DNA from: Desulfobacterales bacterium
GTDB taxonomy: Bacteria; Desulfobacterota; Desulfobacteria; Desulfobacterales; SURF-7
Reading direction: 5' to 3'
Assembly: GCA_018693105.1 (NCBI GenBank)
Contig: JABHLN010000023.1
Span: 1 to 42,244 of the forward strand
Length of the DNA stretch: 42,244 nt
Within the stretch, counting starts at the first letter, position 1; each line of letters starts with the position of its first letter. A program made the translations under genes and the position numbers. Below, one piece after another: positions 15,981 to 25,662 of the stretch. Under the pieces are notes generated by a model. The model did not search any database and was not told the DNA's origin. It saw only the letters and a program-made list of their open reading frames with translations.

Positions 15981-18900
15981 ATGGGAGCGGTTAATAATAA
16001 AAGCGGATCTGTAATGGTTGTCGGCGCCGGAATTGCCGGCATGCAGGCATCGCTTGATCTGGCTAATTCGGATTTATATGTTCATCTGGTTGAAAAGTCT
16101 CCAACAATAGGCGGTCTTATGGCACGCCTTGACAAGACTTTTCCGACCAATGACTGTACCATGTGAGTTATCTCACCTAAACTGGTCGAGGTCGGCCGGC
16201 ACATAAATATAAATCTTAAACCAGACAGTGAAATTAAAAGTATTGAAGGTGAACCCGGTGATTTTAAGGTTACACTGACAAAAAATGCACGATACATTGA
16301 TATTGATGCATGTACCGGATGTGGAGACTGTGCAAGACACTGTCCTGTAGCGGCAGTTAACAACATAAACAAGGGGCTTAATGATAGAAGAGCTACCTTT
16401 ATCGAATATGCACAGGCTGTCCCACTGGCATTTGCTATAGATTCAGATGCCTGTATTGGTTGCGGGCTTTGTGAAAACACATGTCTTGCAAATGCGGTTA
16501 AATATAGTGATGAACCTAAGGAAGAAATTATTACCGTCGGTTCGTTGATCCTTTCTCCGGGAACAAAACCTTATGATCCTTCCGGTCTGGATAACCTTGG
16601 ATACGGGAAGTATCCTAATGTTGTTACAAGTGATGGTTTTGAAAGGATACTTTCTGCAGGCGGTCCGTATTTCGGTCATGTAATGCGGCCGCTTGATCGT
16701 GAAGAGCCAAAGAGTATCGCATGGCTGCAATGTGTAGGCTCCAGAGATACCAATACCTGCGGGAACGGTTATTGTTCGTCGGTATGCTGCATGTATGCAG
16801 TTAAAGAAGCAATGATAGCCAAGGAACATATTCATGGAGACCTTGACTGCGTCGTATTTAATATGGATATGCGGACCTTCGGCAAGGATTATGAAAAATA
16901 TTTCCTTCGGGCAAGAGACAAGGAAGGGGTCCGGTTTGAAAAAGCACGGGTCCATACTATTACAGAAGACACTGAAACCGGTGATTTGAATATCAAGTAT
17001 GCAGATGAAACCGGAGAGATGAAAGAAGAAACATTTTCCATGGTTGTTCTTTCTGTTGGTATGACCATTCCTGATTCTGCTGTTGAACTTGCAAAAAAAC
17101 TTGGAATTGATCTTAATCATTACAATTTTGCAAAGTCCGATCCTTTTAAACCGGTTGAAACCTCAAAGTCCGGAATATACACCTGTGGAGTTTTCCAGGG
17201 ACCGAAGGACATTCCGGGCTCTGTAACAGAGGCAAGTGCTGCGGCATGCCTTGCAGGGGCTGACCTTTCCGAATCAAGGGGTATTGATACACCTGTGGTT
17301 GAAGTTCCGGAACAGAAAGATATTGCCGGGGATGACCCCAGAATAGGCGTATTTGTATGTAACTGCGGGATAAATATCGGTGGCGTCGTTGACGTTCCGG
17401 CTGTTCAGGAGTATGCGGCAACACTTCCGAATGTTGTTTTTGCTGACAGCAACCTTTTTACCTGCAGTCAGGATACTCAGGAAAAGATCAAGGAGATGAT
17501 AATTGATCACAACCTGAATCGTGTTGTTGTTGCCTCCTGCAGTCCCAAGACCCATGAGGCCATGTTCATGGAGACTCTTGAGGCTTGCGGCTTAAATAGA
17601 TATCTTTTTGAAATGGCAAATATCAGGAATCAGAATTCCTGGATTCATTCCAAAACTCCTGAGATTGCAACCAAGAAAGCAAAAGATCTCGTCCGTATGG
17701 CAGTGGCAAGGTCAACGACACTTAAACCGCTTAACGAAAAAGTGATAACTGTAAACCAGAGTGCGCTTGTAATCGGCGGGGGAATCGCCGGAATGAACTC
17801 AGCTCTTAATCTTGGTAAGCAGGGATTTGAAGTAGTCCTTGTTGAAAAAGATGATGTGCTCGGCGGAATGTCACTGAATCTTCATCATACCATTGAAGGA
17901 AATGCTGTAAGACCATATATCGAACAGCTTATTGAAGAGGTTAATGCCCATGAGAAGGTTGAAGTTCTAACAGGGGCAAAAGTATCTGCTTTCGGTGGTT
18001 ATAAGGGTAATTTTACAACAGAGGTAATTACCGGACAGGATGGTGAAAAACGAAGTATTGATCACGGTGCAATAGTTGTTGCCACCGGAGCTAAAGAATA
18101 TAAGCCGACTGAATATCTCTACGGAGAAGATGACAGGGTTGTAACCCAGGTTGAACTTGGCAACATTCTTGAAGAAAAAGGCGCTGCCGATCTTGATACG
18201 GTTGTTATGATTCAGTGCGTCGGTTCAAGAAACGACGAAATGCAGGAGTGTTCGAGGATCTGCTGCCAGAATGCAGTAAAGAATGCACTGCATATCAAGA
18301 AACTTAATCCGGATGCACAGGTATTTGTTCTCTACAGGGACATCAGGACCTATGGCCTCATGGAAGATTTTTACAAAGAGGCAAGAGAGCTTGGCGTTAT
18401 CTTTATGAGATTTGACAAGGACGCTCCGCCTGAAGTAGCAGCTGGAAAGGACGGCCTGTCTATATCTGTAAAAGATCATATCATGCAGCAGAATGTTTCA
18501 ATAGAAGCTGATATGCTTGTATTGAGTGCCGGGATGCGGGCGGAAAATACCGATGAGTTGAGCGGTGTTATGAAGCTGAACAGGAATCCTGAAGGCTACT
18601 TTATGGAAGCTCATGTGAAACTCAGGCCGGTGGACATGCCCGGAGAAGGTATATTCCTTTGCGGAACCGCTCATGCTCCCAAACTGATTTCCGAAACCAT
18701 TTCACAGGCTCAGGCTGCGGCATCAAGGGCAACCACCTTTCTTGCCAATTCCGAGATTAAGCTTTCAGCTATTACAGCAAAGGTTGATGTTGACCATTGT
18801 GTAAAATGTCTGACCTGTGTTCGTTCATGTCCTTTTCAGGTACCGACTTTTAACACTGAAGAAAAGGTTCTTGAAATTGATGAGGCAATGTGCCATGGAT

Positions 18901-19007
18901 GCGGTGTTTGTGCATGCGTTTGTCCGAGGCAGACAATACAATTAAGTTTTTATGAAGATGATCAGTTATCATGCAAGATAGATGCATTGATGGCAGGGGG
19001 GATTTAA
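15981..19007 (+). CDS. hdrA2: HdrA-like selenoprotein, tandem HdrA architecture
   Basis: 1008 residues read through TGA 16164-16166 as Sec62 in [18 protein letters not shown]. The first module has FAD motif [16 protein letters not shown], two ferredoxin motifs ([12 protein letters not shown] near 111 and [11 protein letters not shown] near 155) and the LQCVGSRD region. The second has [10 protein letters not shown] and [15 protein letters not shown] but no Cys/Sec motif (its equivalent region is [16 protein letters not shown]). Two C-terminal [4Fe-4S] motifs begin near 940 ([24 protein letters not shown]). Unlike HdrA1 it has no GltD insertion. AAGGAG precedes the ATG. The stop codon overlaps the mvhD2 start by one base, implying translational coupling. 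It probably pairs with MvhD2 and the HdrCB-like protein. Confidence 0.93.
16182..16199 (+). promoter_or_regulatory. SECIS-like hairpin for hdrA2 Sec62
   Basis: Identical to the hdrA1 element: a 7-bp stem CTGGTCG / AGGT / CGGCCGG, loop about 22 nt after the TGA. The 44 nt at 16161-16204 match 10897-10940 base for base although the surrounding codons have diverged. Confidence 0.7.
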
Positions 19008-19429
19008 TGAGTGATTTTGAACCTACAATCATAGCTTTCTGCTGTGAGTACTGAGGGTATTCTGCCGCGGACCTGGCAGGTTCGATGAGATTGGATTATC
19101 CTTCAAATATAAAAATAATTCGGGTGCCCTGCACCGGTAAGGTTGATGTAATGCATCTTCTGAGAGCTATACAAAAAGGTGCCGACGGGGCATACTGTGT
19201 TGGTTGTCTCGAGGGAGCATGCCATTATAATGCCGGAAATCTTCGCTGCAGGGAAAGGGTTGAATATGTTGGCATGCTTCTGGAAGAAATAGGACTTGAG
19301 GCCGACAGAGTTAGGATGTATAATCTGTCATCAGGTGAAGGACCTACTTTTGCGGCATATGCAAAGGAAATGACTGAAAATATAATGAAACTTGGCCCTA
19401 ACCCGTTAAAAAAATATAGTCAAAATTAA
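19007..19429 (+). CDS. mvhD2: MvhD-like iron-sulfur subunit, selenoprotein
   Basis: 140 residues, the normal MvhD length, starting at the ATG at 19007 and read through TGA 19052-19054 as Sec16. The Sec is in the first metal motif: FCCEYU-GYSAADLAG, against [13 protein letters not shown] in MvhD1. The later motif keeps Cys (VGCLEGACHY). A caller that ignores Sec would start this protein at the Met encoded at 19085 and lose the first cluster motif. It should relay electrons between HdrA2 and a partner as a [2Fe-2S] subunit. The start overlaps hdrA2 by one base, and hdrCB begins 18 nt downstream. Confidence 0.9.
19068..19084 (+). promoter_or_regulatory. SECIS-like hairpin for mvhD2 Sec16
   Basis: CGGACCT / loop GGC / AGGTTCG forms a 7-bp stem with one G-U pair, loop about 20 nt after the TGA and starting with GG. 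Confidence 0.6.
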
Positions 19430-19447
19430 TTAAAAGAGGAGCATATT

Positions 19448-20764
19448 ATGGCTGAGGCGGCAATAAAACTTGGCGGCAAGAAAAAAAGTATTTTTATGGA
19501 CAAGGTAAAGGAGATTTTACCCCAGGGGAATCTAAGCCTTTGTCTTACCTGCGGGCTCTGTTCTTCCGGGTGTCCTGCAACAGGTTTGGAAAGTATGGAT
19601 CCAAGGAAATTTTTACGTATGGTTGCGCTGGGAATGGATGATGAAATCTTGGCATCCGATTGGCCGTGGTGCTGCACCATGTGTCAACGCTGCGTTAGGG
19701 TATGTCCCATGCAGATCGATATACCGCAGCTTATTTTCAACATTAGAAAGGCAAGACCCAGGGAAGATAGACCGAAAGGTATCCGTGATTCATGTGATGC
19801 AGCAATGAAAACTGAAACTTTAAGTGCGATGGGTACATCTGTTGAGGACTTTATATTTGTTGTTGAAGATGTTCTTGAAGAGTATCAGGAATCACAGCCT
19901 GAATTTGCAGATATGCAGGCTCCCATAGACAAGAAAGGGGCTGAGTTCTTTCTAAACCAGAACTCAAGAGAACCTGTTACAGAACCTGATGAAATGGTTC
20001 CCTTATGGAAGATTCTGCATCTTGCAGGTGCTGACTGGACATACGGCAGCAAGGCATGGACGGGTGAAAACTACTGTCTGTTTATCGCAGACACTGATAA
20101 TTGGGAAAAAATTACAAGAGCCCAGGCGGCGATGACCACCGAACTGGGGTGCAAGACGTATCTAAATACCGAATGAGGGCACATCACTTTCTCAGTCCGG
20201 GCCGGACTGAAAAAATTCGGAATTGATCATGATTTTGAAGTAAAAAATATTTATGAATATTACGCAAAATGGATAAGAGAAGGAAAGTTGAAGCCTTCAT
20301 CTGACTGGAATAAAGACCTTGGTATCAAGTTCACGATGCAGGATCCATGTCAGATAGTTCGTAAGAGCTTCGGTGATCCTATAGCTGAAGACCTTCGTTA
20401 TGCGTTAAAAGCTGTAGTCGGGGAAGAAAACTTTATTGATATGCAGCCCAACAAATCAAACAATTATTGTTGCGGTGGTGGCGGCGGTTTTCTCCAGTCC
20501 GGCATGAAAGAACATCGTCTTACATATGGAAAAATCAAGGACGACCAGATCCAGGCAACCGGCGCACCCTACGTTGTTGCAGGGTGTCATAACTGCCATG
20601 CTCAGATTCATGAACTCAGCGAGCATTATGGCGGTCATTACAAGGTTATCCATTTCTGGACAATTCTTGCTCTTTCACTGGGAGTACTTGGTCCGAACGA
20701 ACGTGAATATCTTGGCGATGATCTCAAGGAAGTTGATGTCTTCCATCCGGAATCAGCGTTATAG
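19448..20764 (+). CDS. hdrCB: Fused HdrC-HdrB-like Fe-S oxidoreductase, selenoprotein
   Basis: 438 residues read through TGA 20174-20176 as Sec243. The N-terminal HdrC-like part carries two [4Fe-4S] motifs (CLTCGLCSSGCPATG near 32, CCTMCQRCVRVCP near 76). The C-terminal HdrB/HdrD-like part has two CCG-type motifs. In the first, Sec replaces Cys in NTEU-GHITF, where HdrD/DsrK-like proteins have ECGH. The second has YCCGGGGGF and VVAGCHNCHAQ. In methanogens the CCG motifs of HdrB hold the active-site non-cubane clusters that cleave heterodisulfide. Beside MetFV the protein more likely relays electrons to the methylene-THF reductase, as proposed for Moorella HdrABC-MvhD-MetVF. GAGGAG precedes the ATG. 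Confidence 0.9.
20193..20209 (+). promoter_or_regulatory. SECIS-like hairpin for hdrCB Sec243
   Basis: A perfect 7-bp GC-rich stem CAGTCCG / loop GGC / CGGACTG, loop about 24 nt after the TGA and starting with GG. The strongest of the six hairpins. Confidence 0.7.
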
Positions 20765-20817
20765 AATAAAAGCAATATTTAAGTAGTAAGCAGATATGTG
20801 GCGCAGCAGGAGGAAGA

Positions 20818-21483
20818 ATGATAGTTGCCAAAAGAAAACCAATAGATGAAATTAAGGACCTTCTTAAAGATTATAAAAAGGTTCTTAATGTAGGATGCGG
20901 GACCTGTGTGGCAGTTTGCCTCACGGGAGGCGAAAAGGAAGTCGATGTCTTATGTGCCGAGCTTGATATGGCAAGGAAGATGGATGACAACCCTGTTGAT
21001 ATAGAGGGTACAACCATAGAAAGACAATGTGACAGAGAATATCTTGAAGCTCTTGATTCAAAAGTGGAAGGTTATGAAGCGATTTTGTCTATGGCATGTG
21101 GTGCCGGCATACAGTTTCTTGCGGAAAGATATCCGGAAATACCGGTTCTTCCTGCAGTAGATACTACATTTATCGGCGTTAATCAGGGTGTGGGGTGGTA
21201 CGAAGAAAGATGCCGTTCCTGCAGTAGTTGCGTTCTTGGTATGACCGGCGGCGTTTGTCCGGTGACCATGTGCGCAAAAGGTCTTTATAACGGGCCTTGC
21301 GGCGGCACCAACGACGGAAGCTGTGAAATTAAGAAGGAACAGCCCTGTGCCTGGTATATGATTTATGAAAGACTTGAGAAGCAGGGTCGTTTAGATTGTA
21401 TTATTAATTTTAAGCCGGCGCAGAACTGGGAAAATCAGGTTCCGAGAACACTGATTCAACCAGGGTACGAGAAACCGGAATAA
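20818..21483 (+). CDS. metV: MetV-like methylenetetrahydrofolate reductase C-terminal-domain protein
   Basis: 221 residues of the family annotated as MTHFR C-terminal domain or MetV, the partner of MetF in acetogens. N-terminal Cys residues sit in NVGCGTCVAVCLTGG. The C-terminal Cys-rich part (RCRSCSSCVLG, GGVCPVTMCAKGLYNGPCGG, GSCEIKKEQPCAWY) probably binds [4Fe-4S] clusters or zinc. In Moorella, MetV joins MetF and links it to the Hdr/MvhD electron chain. AGGAGG lies just before the ATG. It sits 53 nt after hdrCB and 39 nt before metF, with no Sec codon. Confidence 0.88.
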   Translation: MIVAKRKPIDEIKDLLKDYKKVLNVGCGTCVAVCLTGGEKEVDVLCAELDMARKMDDNPVDIEGTTIERQCDREYLEALDSKVEGYEAILSMACGAGIQFLAERYPEIPVLPAVDTTFIGVNQGVGWYEERCRSCSSCVLGMTGGVCPVTMCAKGLYNGPCGGTNDGSCEIKKEQPCAWYMIYERLEKQGRLDCIINFKPAQNWENQVPRTLIQPGYEKPE

Positions 21484-21522
21484 CTATAAATCTTTATCAT
21501 AGATTTAAAAAGGGCAAAACAA

Positions 21523-22446
21523 ATGAAAGCAGGAAGTAATTTAGAAAAGATACTGGAGGCTGGACATTTTGCTTTTACCGGCGAACTCGGACCACCACGC
21601 GGTAGTAATGCTGACGAGGTCCGCGAAAAAGCTGAATTTTTAAAAGGAAATGTTGATTCAGTCAATATTACCGACAATCAGACAGCCATGGTTCGTATGT
21701 CAAGCTGGGCGGCATCAATAATTGCAATTCAGGCAGGACTTGAGCCAAACTATCAGATGGTCTGTCGAGATCGCAACAGACTTGCCATGCAGAGCGATAT
21801 TCTTGGCGCGTATGCTTTAGGAGTTAGAAATATGCTTTGCCTCTCAGGTGATCATCAGCAGTTCGGTGATCATCCCCAAGCCCTGGGTGTTTTTGACATT
21901 GACTCAATGCAGCTTATTAATATGGCAAAGACAATGCGTGATGAGGGAAAGTTCCTTGGTGGAGCGGACATTGAAGAACCACCGAAATTATTTATCGGTG
22001 CTGCTTCAAACCCTTTTGCCGAGCCTTTTGACTGGCGTGTTCATCGTCTGGCAAAGAAAATTTCGGCAGGTGTTGACTTTATTCAGACTCAGTGTATTTA
22101 CAACATGGAAAAATTCCGTGAGTTTGTAAAACGCGCTAATGACATGGGGCTTCTTGAAAAGGTATACCTGCTTGCAGGTGTAACACCTATGAAGAGTGTC
22201 GGTATGGCTAAATATATGAAGAGCAAGGTTCCCGGAATGGATGTGCCTGATGAAATTATCAAGCGCCTTCAGGGAGCAGAAAAAGGCAAGGTTGCAGATG
22301 AGGGCATAAAGATTGCCTGTGAACAGATTGAAGAGTTCAAGGAATTAAAGGGTATTGCAGGCGTGCATTTAATGGCTATTGAATGGGAACACATGGTTCC
22401 CGAGATTGCTGAAAGAGCAGGAGTACTGCCCAGACCCGAAGTATAA
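21523..22446 (+). CDS. metF: Methylenetetrahydrofolate reductase
   Basis: 307 residues, a TIM-barrel flavoprotein that reduces methylene-THF to methyl-THF (or the reverse). Family motifs are visible: the N-terminal catalytic Glu in FTGELGPPRGSN, VDSVNITDNQ, NMLCLSGDH, FIGAASNPFAEP, FIQTQCIYNMEKF and LLAGVTPMKSVGMAKYM. It is the last gene of the operon and is followed by a strong terminator. With MetV and the Hdr/MvhD proteins it would complete the methyl-branch reductase of the Wood-Ljungdahl pathway, reductive or oxidative. The THF-binding barrel is plain; the electron donor is inferred from context. Confidence 0.94.
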   Translation: MKAGSNLEKILEAGHFAFTGELGPPRGSNADEVREKAEFLKGNVDSVNITDNQTAMVRMSSWAASIIAIQAGLEPNYQMVCRDRNRLAMQSDILGAYALGVRNMLCLSGDHQQFGDHPQALGVFDIDSMQLINMAKTMRDEGKFLGGADIEEPPKLFIGAASNPFAEPFDWRVHRLAKKISAGVDFIQTQCIYNMEKFREFVKRANDMGLLEKVYLLAGVTPMKSVGMAKYMKSKVPGMDVPDEIIKRLQGAEKGKVADEGIKIACEQIEEFKELKGIAGVHLMAIEWEHMVPEIAERAGVLPRPEV

Positions 22447-22474
22447 AGTAATTATCTTTTAAGATTTTAAATAT

Positions 22475-22507
22475 AAAAAACCCGGATTTATTAATCCGGG
22501 TTTTTTT
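22475..22507 (+). terminator. Rho-independent terminator of the hdr-met operon
   Basis: CCCGGATT / TATT / AATCCGGG flanked by an A-run and followed by seven T residues, about 30 bp past the metF stop. Textbook form; the A/T flanks could let it work on both strands. Confidence 0.9.
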
Positions 22508-22549
22508 GTGCTTAGAATGTTCCTGATACCCTTAACTTATTATGAATGA

Positions 22550-22692
22550 GTAAAAAGTATAACCGATGGCTAAGTAAAAATCGTCATATACAAGGCATAG
22601 CTTTTGGGCAGTTGTGAAGGCATACATGTAGTATGTCGAACATCTGGCCAAAAGCTATAACGCAGTAGATGAAGACTTTTTACGACGCCATC
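22550..22692. repeat. 143-bp palindromic repeat, copy 1, abutting the fdhA stop
   Basis: Imperfect long palindrome. The core 22565-22692 begins GATGGC and ends GCCATC, with GTAAAAA and TCAT blocks mirrored inside each end. An internal stem (ATAGCTTTTGGCCAG against CTGCCCAAAAGCTAT) pairs at 14 of 15 positions. The inverse copy at 36229-36371 matches without gaps at about 126 of 143 positions (hand count). It ends 4 bp from the fdhA stop codon. No ORF; probably a non-autonomous, MITE- or REP-like element. Confidence 0.75.
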
Positions 22693-22695
22693 AAG

Positions 22696-25467
22696 TTATG
22701 CTGCAGGTGACAGGGTGACCGCACAAACCTTGTATTCCGGTATTTTTGATACAGGATCAAGCGCAGCATTAGTCAATGTGTTTGCTGCAGCTTCAGCAAA
22801 GTGAAAAGGTATAAATACGGTTCCATCCACAGCTATTTTGGAAACCTTCAGTTTTGCAGTTATCTCGCCCCTGCGTGAAGCAACTTTAACATTGGACCCA
22901 TCTTCAACATTATATTTTGAAGCGTCGTTTTGTGATATTTCTACAAAGCTTTCAGGGGATCTTTCGTTCAGACCTTCCGATTTACGTGTCATAGTTCCGG
23001 TATGGTAATGATAAATTACCCTTCCGGTGGTAAGGTACATTGGATATTCCTCATCGGTTTTTTCTGCGGGTGGAATATAATCGATGTCATGGAAATTTCC
23101 TTTCCCGCAGGGAAACTGCTCCGTATGAAGAATGGGGGTTCCAGGGTGATCAGGTGTCGGGCATGGCCAGTGAAGACCAATATCGTCTATTCTATTATAA
23201 TCAAGCCCGGCATAAGACGGTGTTACATCGGCTATTTCCCTGAAAATTGCTTCCGGACTTTCATATGCCATGCTGTAGCCCATCTTTGTTGAAATTTCAC
23301 AGATGATTTTCCAGTCATCCTTTGCCTTTCCGGGAGGATTTACAGCTTTTCTTATTCTTTGAACGCGCCTTTCTGTGTTTGAAAATGTTCCGTCTTTTTC
23401 GGCAAAACAGCTTGAAGGCAGAACCACATCGGCAATTTTTGCCGTTTCTGTCATGAAAATGTCCTGAACAACAAGAAAATCAAGGTGTGAAAAACATGCT
23501 TTCGCATGATTCAGATCAGGGTCTGAAACAAGGGGGTTTTCGCCTATCACGTATATGGCTTTTACTTTACCTTCATGGGCCATTGGGACCATTGCGGTAA
23601 CAGTCAAACCGACATCGGGAGACAGATCCGAAACACCCCATTTAGCCTCAAACTTTTTCCTGATATCATCATTTGTCACAGGCTGATAACCTGTATATAC
23701 ATTGGGCAGGCCGCCCATGTCGCAGGCCCCCTGAACATTGTTTTGCCCTCTTAAAGGGTTGACCCCTCCGCCAGGAATTCCCATGTTGCCGCATAGCATG
23801 GCAAGATTTGCAAGGGACTTTACATTGTCGGTGCCTGTTACATGCTGGGTAATGCCCATGCAGTAGACAATACATCCGGCTTTTGCGTTTGCATACATCC
23901 TTGCAGCATCAATAAGATCCTGTGCAGGAATTCCTGTTATTTCTTCAACATATTCAGGGGTGAACTTTTCAACTATCTTTTTTACTTCTTCAAAACCTTT
24001 TGTACGGTTTTCCACAAATGTCTTATCGTGAAGGTCTTCTTTAATAATGACATGCATCAAGCCGTTTATCCATGCAACATCAGTACCCAGGTTCTGTCTA
24101 AGCCATTTGTCCGCATAATCTGTGAGCTTGATTTGTCTAGGGTCGATGACAATAATTTTTGCATCATTAAACTTAACCGCTCTTTTTAAAAAGCTTGAAA
24201 GAACAGGATGGTTTTCTGTTGTATTTGTTCCTGTGGCAAGAATAACATCGGCTTCTTCAAGGTCGCCTATGGTATTTGTCATTGCTCCACTTCCGAATGC
24301 TGCGGCCAGCCCGGCCACTGTTGAGGAATGTCAGAGTCGTGCGCAATGATCAATATTGTTTGTTTTAAGGACAGCTCTTGTGAATTTGTTGGCAAGATAG
24401 TTTTCCTCATTTGATACTCTTGCAGAGGTCAGGACCCCTATGCTGTCTGAACCGTGATCCTTTTTGATGCGGTTGAAATTATCAGCAACGTGTGTGAATG
24501 CTTCTTCCCAGGTTGCTTCCCTGAATTCTCCATTCTCTTTTATCAGAGGCGTAGTTAAACGTTCGGGAGAATCGATAAAGTTATATCCGAACCTTCCTTT
24601 CACACACAGGCTCCCGTAATTAGGCGGAGCACCTTCAACTCCTGTTACCTTAACTATCTTATCGTCTTTTACATGCAGGTGCATCTGACATCCTACACCG
24701 CAATAGCTGCAGGTAGTACGGACCTTTTCTGTATCTCTTGGTCTTATTTTGTAGCGGACATCTTTCTCAACGAGAGCTCCAACAGGACAAACCTGTATGC
24801 ATTCACCACAGAATACGCAGTCGGAATCTTTAAGAACTTTGTCATCCGAAGAAGCAATGATTTTTGTGGGAGATTCCGGGTTATCAAATTCAATTGCATC
24901 ATTTACCTGGATTTCTCTGCAGGCCCTTACACATTTTCCGCAAAGGATGCACCTTGAAAAATCTCTTACAATAAACGGGTTTGCTGTTTCCATAGGGAGT
25001 TCAGAAGGAACGTGCTTCAAAGGATTTGCTGTAACCTGGTACCTGTAGGCAAGGTCCTGGAGTTCGCAGTCACCCCATACAGGGCAAAGTTCCTTGCTCT
25101 GGTCATCCTTTTGAACATTCATCTGAAAACTTGTCCAGTCACTTCCGTCGGAACGGCTGATTGCGCAGTTGTGATTTCCTGAAGACAGAAACTTTTGAAT
25201 TGTGTTGTACCTGGATTCTACGACTTTTGGTGATTCTGTCTTGATATTCATGCCTTTTTCGGCTTTAGTAGAGCATGATGTTACAAGGTCAGAAGAACCA
25301 TCGATCTCTACCACACAAACCTGACATGAACCGGTAGTGGTTGCTCCTTTGAGATGACAGAGCACAGGTATGTCGATGCTGTTTCTTTTAGCAACTTCAA
25401 GTATAGTCTCATCCTTCTCAAATGAGATTTTGTTTCCGTTTATATTGATTATATTTTCTGCATCCAT
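22696..25467 (-). CDS. fdhA: Formate dehydrogenase catalytic subunit, NAD-type, selenoprotein
   Basis: 923 residues read through TGA 24333-24331 as Sec379 (DHCARLU-HSSTVAGLA), the molybdenum or tungsten ligand of formate dehydrogenases. Order: N-terminal [2Fe-2S] domain (VLCHLKGATTTGSCQVC); a NuoG-like cluster region with a longer than usual spacer before CPVWGDCELQDLAYRY; two [4Fe-4S] motifs (CILCGKCVRACRE, CVFCGECIQVCP); the TCSYCGVGCQ cluster; then bis-MGD domains with the GCVINPLRGQNNVQGACDM-type region at the family position (GGGVNPLRGQNNVQG). No signal peptide, so cytoplasmic. No NuoEF-like, fdhD or chaperone gene is adjacent, so it may pass electrons to the convergent Hdr/MvhD system. 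ATG at 25467 after AAGGA. Confidence 0.94.
24302..24318 (-). promoter_or_regulatory. SECIS-like hairpin for fdhA Sec379
   Basis: On the minus strand GTGGCC / loop GGGCT / GGCCGC forms a 6-bp stem with one G-U pair, loop about 18 nt after the TGA and rich in G, comparable to the fdhF element of E. coli. Confidence 0.65.
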
Positions 25468-25493
25468 GGGTATTCCTTTTTCCCCTCAATATT

Positions 25494-25650
25494 GATGGCG
25501 TCGTAAAAAGTTCAAAATATTTGTTGCACTGCACCCTTCGTCACTACGATGTACCGTAAGCGCGCCTCATTCCTCATGATTTGCGCGTTTTGACCTTGAA
25601 ATTTTCCATAGTCGTCATTAGTATGACTTTTTAGGAGTTTTTCAACTTTT
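25494..25650. repeat. Second palindromic-family repeat, upstream of fdhA
   Basis: It begins with GATGGCGTCGTAAAAAGT (25494-25511), the exact reverse complement of 22675-22692, and runs to a GACTTTTTAGGAGTTTTT end near 25624-25642. The interior differs from the 143-bp repeat. It fills the fdhA upstream region, so fdhA is bracketed by inverted 18-bp identities. No ORF. The right boundary is approximate. Confidence 0.6.
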
Positions 25651-25662
25651 AACCTACTTTTT

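Noticed and set aside
16443-17120. 225-codon minus-strand ORF inside hdrA2
   Set aside because: It lies wholly within the conserved HdrA coding region and has no recognisable domain.
22550-22692. Palindromic repeat after metF as the operon terminator
   Set aside because: A canonical terminator already lies at 22475-22507, and the repeat recurs elsewhere outside terminator positions.
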